NCBI GenBank assembly: GCA_040437565.1
Contig: JBDOQK010000058.1
Coordinates: forward strand, 1-64,000
DNA: 64,000 bases
Source: Albugo candida
Lineage: Eukaryota > Oomycota > Peronosporomycetes > Albuginales
Direction of reading: 5' to 3'
Shown piece after piece: positions 56,010 through 64,000 of the stretch. The position numbers and the translations under genes are program-made. Within the stretch, counting starts at the first letter, position 1; every line of letters begins with the position of its first letter. The notes under the pieces are model-generated. The model ran no database searches. It was not told the DNA's origin and was given only the letters and a program-made list of their open reading frames with translations.

Positions 56010-57645
56010 GCTACATCCAAACGCTTCAACAGCTTCTAAAACCAATAATTATCATGCTCCACACGAAACGGCCTTCCGTCTCTGCACCATCTGGCCATGT
56101 TACTGCGTTGCTCATAAAAGGAGGATATGCGACCTCATTTTCTTTTCCAGCCAGATCAAAATCAATCAACACAACTCGCTTTAACTTGACATTCCATAAG
56201 ACATGTTCTTCACGAAATCTCCATGAACGAATTTCATGTCACACAAACGCTTTTGTATGGTCTGTAAATCATCGAGAATTTTAAGCTTATATTCGTTCAC
56301 AACGTCAGTGAGAAGTTGAAACTGATCAATTTTTTCCATGACGATAAAATACCACCCACTTGGTAGCTCCTCACATAAAAGCAACTTTGGCGCAAAGCCT
56401 TCAAGTGCACAAAACTCGTGAACTTCTTTGCCGTATTGGGTCGCAACATTCACGATAACTTTCTGTTCATTTTTTTATTTTCGCAACGAAAACATTTGGT
56501 GTGAATACGCTATCATATTGGAGGGTGGTGGTTGTACCATCTATGTTTGCGGTATTCTTGTATGGGAATTGGGTCTGATCAAAAGCCATTTTACGAGTTC
56601 CCGAACAAAACCGATGAAGCTCTTCCAGTCCAACTTTCAGAGATCTTAATAGTCTTGCTAGACTTCTTCACATTTTTTCATTCATGGTAAAGAACAATGG
56701 ATTAGATACGACCAATGGTTCGCAGATAGCAATTCCATCTTCAACATTAACAATACCAAACACACTTACTACGGAGTCACATATATCCTCCAAGAAGCAT
56801 GGAAGTTGACAATGATGTAATGAGCGACATTCTTCATAATCGGATCACCTGAAGTTGCTTCTCTCTTAAGTGTGACCTCCAGATTCAACAGCAGGTGCTC
56901 ACCACACATATAAGATTCACCTGTTGTCGAGCGTCTGTCAATTTCGTTAACCATGGTGCTATCATCATGATCCAAGAGATAATCTTCTAGTACCTTCCCA
57001 CGCTAGATTCCGCTCCATTTGTATACGTAGTAGAAACTTCGTGACGCACTTCACGCACAAGATCATAATCCTGTCCCTCGATTTTGATTCGCTGGCAGTT
57101 GTAATCAAACCGAGCAAATGTTTCATTAAGCAGGACAATTGGGAGTCAATTGATTTTGTGGTCTGCGTCGACCAATCAATAGCATTGAATTTGACCTGGA
57201 TACTTTTTGAGAATGTTCTTCCATCCGTATCTACCACTGCATTCCCCAAAAAAAGGATGGAACGACGTCCTTTCAAGTCGTCTAGTTTTGTTTTGCGGGG
57301 CGTCAGCCACGCATCCTGTGTGGGCAGTTTCACCAGTATATGAATGACTTGAGATGAATCATTTATTCCATGGAACACATCCATGATAGGTTCCATTGAT
57401 GGCAGCTCTTTCCCTTAAATGAGATCTTGTACATGGTTTATGTTCCCTTGACTCAACAACTCGACATCATCAGAAGCGTCAGCAAGCCACATGCCGTTTC
57501 TGACGGCGAGATAAAGTCGTAATTCATCTGCATCACATTTTATCGTTGTGGGCTTTTTCTTCTTGATTTCTTCCTGCAAATCACTGACTGTTTTATGGTC
57601 ATCAATTTTCACTGAAAATGCGTTCCCCCTAATAGCTTCATTCAT
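56010..57645 (-). pseudogene. Crinkler (CRN) effector fossil with kinase-like C-terminus
   Basis: A broken effector gene on the minus strand, treated as a fossil. Its N-terminus (about 57645-57420) is the ubiquitin-like CRN leader, with AFSVKIDDHKTVSDL, TIKCDADELRLYLAV and GMWL; LYLAV stands where LFLAK or LYLAK is usual. A DWL-like segment with QVIHILVKLPTQDAW follows near 57350-57310. The C-terminus (about 56450-56030) is a kinase-like domain of the type found in several CRNs, with MKFVHGDF and, further on, VVLIDFDLAGKENEVAYPP. CRNs are secreted host-targeted proteins of oomycetes. The copy carries several breaks and cannot make a full protein. Decay is moderate, as the motifs are still easily read. 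Confidence 0.8.
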
Positions 57646-58814
57646 TGGGTGACCAATAAAAATGCAGTAGCAATTAGCATATCCAATTGATTATTCCGAA
57701 TGTTTAATCTCTGACCTCGAAGTGCATGAATTTTGGATTAATATATATGTTCTTCCTGCCGAATAGATGCATTCAATTCATGCGAAAAAATTGCATAACT
57801 TTCATTCATGGCGTTTAGGTTGATTTTTGTGCATCTCTACAGAAAGACTCGTAGCTATATACATGCAAAAACAAGAAAAGATCAAATGTTTCCCTGAATC
57901 AGTATCGCATAGCCACTAAATGCATCGAATCTCGTAAAATGTTTAACATAAAGTTCTCAAACATTCGAGAGGTGCCTGCTTTTAGACAAAGTGTTGGAAG
58001 ATAGTCGAAATGCGGTCCACGCGACATTGGAAGAGTTCGGCACAGGCGACTCTTCGTCGCTATGATGTCATTTAGCGACCGTGCTGTTTGGAATAGTGCG
58101 CGATGTTGTAGTCTGTATGCGGACAGGATACATAAGAAATGCATGATAATAGTTAGTAACAGTTTCACATTTGCACTCAAACACGGAGGCAGGGCAGATT
58201 TTATACAAGTAGACTGAAATCCATACGTGTCCAACTCTGTCCATTTTGGTGATTGTCAGAATACTTTTATGCCACGACGAAGTATTCATTTACGCCACAC
58301 ATGTTTACGCTGCCGCGTACTCGAAAGAAAATCACAGCAGGATGTAGGTTCTATATTTCATCATCATAATACTGGCGTAGCTGTGAATGTCTCATCTTCA
58401 GGAATGGCGCGGTTTGCTCGGTAAAGCAAATTCGCTTTGCTGTAGATATTGAATTTCATCTCTTGATGAACTGGGTCAGTTGAGGTAACAAGCTTAAATT
58501 TCTTAATGAGCTATTGCATAGCAATAGAAAATTGCAAGATGCTAGCTTACCACTTCGTCGAACGTTAAAAAAAGCTGCTTGAAAAAAAGCTGTACTTATA
58601 CCGTTTGCTGTGTATCTAGCAATCATACATCGGTTTAAGCTGACCCAGTCATCTTCTGGTCATCAGCAAGCTCATTCTAGAAAATCGCATCATTTCTTAT
58701 AGTGCCTTCCGTTTTTACCAGAATGTCAGATATCCGGTTGAGTTATATGTCGTCGCACTGTTTCGGAAGCCGTACGTAGCTACCAATGTCGTTCACACAT
58801 GCAAATATTTTGCT
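57646..58814. other. Unassigned stretch after CRN fossil
   Basis: A 111-codon minus-strand frame (58234-57899) is the longest. It has no recognised domain and no signal peptide. It could be a decayed fragment of another effector, but nothing in the sequence shows this. Confidence 0.4.
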
Positions 58815-59626
58815 TGTATTCCTGTTCTTTCCTCCTCCAGCAAATTGTTGTAATTCAGGTGGAATTCTTGCCGGTCATGAAAGCATGAAAGCCAAGAGAG
58901 ACTGCATCTTATTAGGCGTTTGATATCCAAATACTCGAAGATAAATCGACACTCCAAATTCTTATCAAAGGCGTATAAAAATGACTCGAAATACATTTCA
59001 GGATTACTCACAACCCATATTTTTGTCTAATGTCGAGGTGGCGTTCATCACTAGCATACATTTCTGTTACAATAAACAGTTTGAATATGAACATAAAAAC
59101 CCGAGCTGAAAATGTAATTTTCTGCATAAACTTTCCTCTTCCATCACTGATATGAGATACAGTATCAAGGNNNNNNNNNNNNNNNNNNNNNNNNNNNNNN
59201 NNNNNNNNNNNNNNNNNNNNNNNNNNNNNNNNNNNNNNNNNNNNNNNNNNNNNNNNNNNNNNNNNNNNNNTGTATTCCTGTTCTTTCCTCCTCCAGCAAA
59301 TTGTTGTAATTCAGGTGGAATTCTTGCCGGTCATGAAAGCATGAAAGCCAAGAGAGACTGCATCTTATTAGGCGTTTGATATCCAAATACTCGAAGATAA
59401 ATCGACACTCCAAATTCTTATCAAAGGCGTATAAAAATGACTCGAAATACATTTCAGGATTACTCACAACCCATATTTTTGTCTAATGTCGAGGTGGCGT
59501 TCATCACTAGCATACATTTCTGTTACAATAAACAGTTTGAATATGAACATAAAAACCCGAGCTGAAAATGTAATTTTCTGCATAAACTTTCCTCTTCCAT
59601 CACTGATATGAGATACAGTATCAAGG
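58815..59626. repeat. 356-bp direct repeat around an N gap (assembly overlap)
   Basis: 58815-59170 is repeated exactly at 59271-59626, flanking 100 N (59171-59270). It is read as contig overlap. Removing it leaves one copy of the short minus-strand frames in this area. Confidence 0.93.
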
Positions 59627-59685
59627 AAGATCATGAATGGCTTTTCTTGATGCTGCAACATGAATTTGAATAGGCAGTTGAACAA
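59271..59685 (-). pseudogene. Unrecognised frameshifted ORF pair
   Basis: Two minus-strand frames adjoin near 59465. The first reads FMIFLDTVSHISDGRGKF and ends ERHLDIRQKYGL; the second starts SNPEMYFESFLYAFDKNLE and continues to LNYNNLLEEERTG. They meet with a one-base phase change and no room for an intron, so a former ~135-residue coding stretch has probably been frameshifted. No family is recognised. It lies 2 kb upstream of the CRN fossil on the same strand. Confidence 0.35.
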
Positions 59686-59686
59686 G

Positions 59687-62600
59687 GGACAGGATCAATC
59701 AATCATTCCCAAGATTGTAAAACATTTCAGCAGAGTAGCGTATCAGGATATCGGCCGATACCTCGGTATTTTGTTGAGGCAGATGATGATCAACCATCCT
59801 AGACCGTGATAAACTTGACCACCAAATCCATCGCATCTAATGCGAGCACATCAAGAAAAACACATCAGTGCTTGTTCACGTAATCGTTTACATTTTCAGC
59901 TCGTTTTTGAGGGAATTGTTTTTTCCACCCACCTTTTAATGTTGGGGGCACTTCTCTCAGAAGTATTGATTGGTAAACCCACCCTGGATGCATATAATAT
60001 GCCATGAACGGCCTGACCTGACTCCAGGAGTATTGAAAATCGGCTATCCGTGTCGCATCCGTAAGAAATAATGCAGAGTACCCTTTAAATTACAAAGAAT
60101 TCCGGTGGTAGAAAGCTGTCGCAAACGTGCTTTCGATTGCATCACAGGGCACTTCGAAATTCGGGCGATGCATACAAACGGTATAGCGGTATAAAGATGC
60201 CACCTTCACTGAAAACAGCTGCGTGCAACATCTAACGATGGCCCATACCATACCACTACAACCGCAGGGCGTCTATGCGCTTGAAAATCGGCTTAAACAA
60301 GTTGCAAATGTAATTACAAGTTATTTTAATTTTTGCTAGTGTTAAAAGAAATACGGCAAAAGATCGCTGTCCTTATGAGTCCATTTCTCATTCAGAAGAC
60401 AGATGATGGCGATTCGTAAATGCGTACTTTACTGTTTGCGAATGACACGGTACAACGAAAAGCATGAGAAAGTTGGCTGACCTAAAATTGGGATCACAGA
60501 AAGGTGTGTAAATATATGTTCTGATACCTTCAATCGGCATGCAGGACTGTGAAACTGCAGCCATATCTTGGAACAGCGGGGTGGAAATACCGCCGTAATT
60601 TGATTGGTCAGAAAGCCACGTGGTGGGTGGGAATAGCAGTTTCCTTTTTTAAAAGTAATTGCAAACTTATGCTTTGGTGCCATACGAAGCAGGCTATTTC
60701 GCCTAAGGTTTGTTACGAGAGGATCGATCTTCCATGGCAGATTTTCGTGGATAAGAGACTAATCGCCAAAGGTGATCGATTGAATCACAACTAGCTCAAC
60801 GGGTAATCACGTCACCCTTGTATTTTGACTGCGTGTGGTATCCCGCATGCACTCCTAATTCAACAGTGACCTCCAATGTTCACGCAGCTTGAGCTTCATT
60901 TTTGTCTGTACGGCGAAGAAAAGAGCGGGAAGAAAGCAAGATTGGGAGGTTGGTGTAGTAAATGTAACAGGGCGGTGTTTGCTTTGTCAACCCATTCGAA
61001 AATGAAACATGAAGAGAGACGAAAGCGATGTTAACGATTGGTGGAATCGGAAAGGGGTTAAGCCGGCCTCATCGAGGCTGTAGGAAAGCTAAGATTCCGA
61101 CAAGAGCTATATACATGACCATAAGGCGAGCTGAGTCGGGCTGACAGAGATGTGTGCTCCATACAAGCCATCGCATGCGACATGTACATTCATGTACGTT
61201 GTTTGCCATACGTGCCACAGTCAATGGAGAGCGCGAAAATTTGTGGATAGATAAAAATTTACTGAATAGATCTGGCCAGCTTGTACGCCATTACAACAAG
61301 CACAATAATCATTGTCCGAATGCGGCTGTAAGTGTCAACACTTCGTGCCTGGATGGTAGCTCGACGTAGTCAGTATTTGTATCTGCTCAATGTTCGAGAG
61401 TAGAGCTAAACTATAGAGAATGAGATGTTACAAATGGAGACGTTCCATGATTGACAGAATGATAATATTACTTCATCGAGCGGATGTACACAAGGATAAA
61501 CATAATATGCTGTGAAATAAATCTGTTGCGATATTTTGGCGGGATAAGCGTCTAACATGTGACAGCTGGTGACGATCCGTTTACATCATCTTGGCACAAA
61601 AAACTCCTATGATTGTTTGTGCCGCCTTTGGCACTTGAGGAGTCCGACGGAGAGTGAGACTGCGGTTGGCTTGATCGCTGCCCAAGTTTTGTAATTGCAA
61701 CACGTATTCTTGCATTATTATTGGCCGTACCTTTTGAGCTCGAGTACCTTATCTTTACCTGCAACATCTTCCATCTTTCATGATCTTGATTTGGTCGTTG
61801 GTCCACTACTAAAGACACGAATTCTTTCTGCCATTAAATTAACAAATACTTTAATCTTACACTTCTAGATCTTTGATTCATTGCAAGACGTGATTCCCCA
61901 ATTCGGCCATATTGAATCTACGTATATTTTCAAACATACGAGCTCTCCACATCACCGCACCGGATAACGAGAACTCATTTGCGATAAAGCCTGAAGGGAG
62001 CTTTGCTTCCTGCCGTCTAGGCATGTCATCAGATGATGATCTTCTAGCATAAAGCACCAGCTTGTCTTTGATTCATAAACTTTCACGGACCGCAGACATA
62101 CATTACATATGGAATTTATGTACTCTATTCTAAATGAGGCTTTTCTTGCAGAAGTGGGTGAAGGAACGTTTTGTCCCATCTGCAATTTGATTATCAGCAC
62201 TATCCGGGACCTGTTCAAATCGAAGTTTGGTTGCATATTCTACTCAATCCTCAAGCTGCTTGTTTCTGGCGATTTAGAGGTATCGCATTGCAATCAAAAA
62301 CGCACTGACCGATCATACCCGGTTTTACTTTCTCAGTAACTGCTATATTCCTGGATTCCTTATAACTTTCCCGCCTGTGTTTGCACGTTGTCAGAGATGT
62401 GTATGATAAACAAAGAAGCCGCTTCACATGGTATGCATAGGGTGCACATTAATATCACAAAGATTAGCAAGAGGGCGAGTAGTCGTTTCCAAATTCCCTT
62501 ATTACCAGATCTCGTAAATGTATGCGTTCATAAATAGCGTGCACATTCCATAAAAGTCTGTCAACTTGTCAACTTCCAAGTACCTCTTCATGAATTATAT

Positions 62601-64000
62601 CGAAGCGGTGAAGTTGTGTTTTGAACCAGCTCAAGAATGCTTGCATGTGAGAAATCATTACTTGGAAAGTCAGATGTTGTTTTTCTATTGACTCTCCTGT
62701 TCTTGCTTCATATAGGCCTCTTCTTCGTACGAATTCTTATATGTCAGTCCACCACACGACCACTTTCATCATCAGTAAAGCAGAATTCTTTTTGCTAAAA
62801 TTTCGTTATCACCTTGCATGACTCTATTAAGCTCCCATGCATCATAGTCAATAATTTGCAGGAAGCCAAAAGTATCCCGCTCAAATGCGTGGGCTAGCTA
62901 AAGTCGACGAAGACGTATTTTACCGCAGTGGTCTAGCTCTCGATCAGAACTGCACGAATTTTGGCTAGTTCATTATTTACAGCGAAAAATGTCGATGCGA
63001 ACGGTGTCGCCAAATCTCTGCGCAGTTCCTGCACCCGAAGAAAAGATACCAGCGAAAAGAGCGGGAGAATAGCATTCGCAATTGGGGGAATCTCCAGAAA
63101 GCGCTCTGGCATCTCATTATTTTGCTTCTCATCTATACCAGAAGTAATATATAACCAAACATCTATATCGGAACTATTACATAGCGTCAATGCTTTTAAT
63201 AAGTTTTGAGGCGAACCTCAGTTATCTGGCATTTTTGCATGGAATCAGCGAGCAACTCGCTGCAGCATTTTACATGTCGATCCAAGCATTGATATGTGCT
63301 TGAGAATAGCCACGTCTCCTTCGTAGTAAGTATCATTTCGCGGGAATCAGATTTTGTAGTCTTGCGAGTCATACACAGTAGTGACCTGTCCGTCCTTGGA
63401 TGAGTGTCCGGTAAAATATGGAAGTGCCAGAAAAAGTTGCAAAGAACATCACTGAAGTTAAAATGAATTTGTATTTTTGGTTTCCAATTCTTGTGGAAAC
63501 GCCTAGACATTTGCATTCGGCTGAACACCCATCGTCTTTCACTAAATTGTCAATTTTCTTTCTTGCGAAATACCCACAGTTTTGCTTCACCACTTTCCTG
63601 TATCATGATAATCGTCTAGACTCATTCCAATCCAACCTCCATTCCTACTAGTTGGCTCTAAAATTAGTTACAGGTATCGGATTTAAAGGTGACTACGAAC
63701 CTAGTCACATTAAATTATCGTCCTGACAGCTTGATCCAGTAGAATCAAAATTCAGTGAAATGATTGACTTCTATCGAAGCTGACGCGTAGAATCTCAGTC
63801 TACATTTCGTATGTGACAATCTTGATGTATATGCCAACCGCATACGCATTCCTCGACAAGAAGCAATTTATAGTCATCCCAATATCCATATAGACAGCCG
63901 ATCATTATACTTTGCTGCAGTTGATCATCCATGCTGTTCTTTTTTCTTAAATTTGAAACAAGAGGTATCCTTGCTGCCTAAGACATGATTTTTTCAAGTG
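59687..64000. other. Gene-poor end of window
   Basis: About 4.3 kb with short frames only. The longest are 63528-63196, 63190-62933, 62236-61952 and 61818-61552, all minus. The 63190-62933 frame (DIDVWLYITSGIDEKQ, LFSLVSFLRVQELRRDLA) has protein-like composition, but I do not recognise it. The minus-strand run of such frames suggests decayed genes. No RNA gene or mobile-element end is seen. Confidence 0.4.

Noticed and set aside
1-64000. CRISPR arrays or prokaryotic operons
   Set aside because: No short regularly spaced repeats with unique spacers were found, and spliceosomal introns show that the DNA is eukaryotic.

Overview
This is a window of eukaryotic nuclear DNA, most likely from an oomycete and probably a white rust (Albugo). 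The grounds are: compact genes with GT-AG introns of about 50-78 bp; a decayed Crinkler (CRN) effector relic whose N-terminal motif reads LYLAV, close to the LYLAK form reported for Albugo; oomycete-style L1-like LINEs and a Copia element; and small secreted proteins. The assembly is gapped. There are ten 100-base N runs, and five of them are flanked by exact direct repeats (33, 700, 1063, 37 and 356 bp), which look like unmerged contig overlaps rather than biological duplications.

Layout. (1) 1-25.5 kb is a transposon graveyard: arrays of a diverged ~350-415 bp tandem repeat, four LINE fossils (A and B on +, C and D on -), two tRNA-derived SINE-like units, a broken Copia element, Mutator-like transposase remnants and an 888-bp Tc1/mariner relic with intact inverted ends. 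(2) 25.5-52.4 kb is a dense island of host genes: FANCD2 (six exons), a P-type ATPase relic, UNC50 (six exons), a coiled-coil protein (three exons), an intronless INPP4-type inositol polyphosphate 4-phosphatase, a secretory cyclophilin B, a secreted Cys-rich protein, a cytochrome b561, an intronless P-loop kinase + 2H phosphoesterase protein, a secreted TPTTG-repeat protein, a two-domain TB2/DP1/HVA22 (REEP-like) membrane protein, and the tRNA dihydrouridine synthase DUS1. (3) 52.4-64 kb is gene-poor and carries a broken CRN kinase effector plus unrecognised short ORFs.

The genes do not form a single pathway. Several act in the endomembrane system (UNC50, the cyclophilin, the REEP-like protein, cytochrome b561, two secreted proteins). 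FANCD2 belongs to DNA crosslink repair and DUS1 to tRNA modification. The kinase/2H protein has an RNA-repair-like domain pair. The most unusual observations are the tandem-repeat array lying at nearly the same point of the reverse-transcriptase region in two LINE copies, the kinase-2H protein with a ~580-residue unassigned C-terminus, and a GC-AG intron in the cyclophilin.
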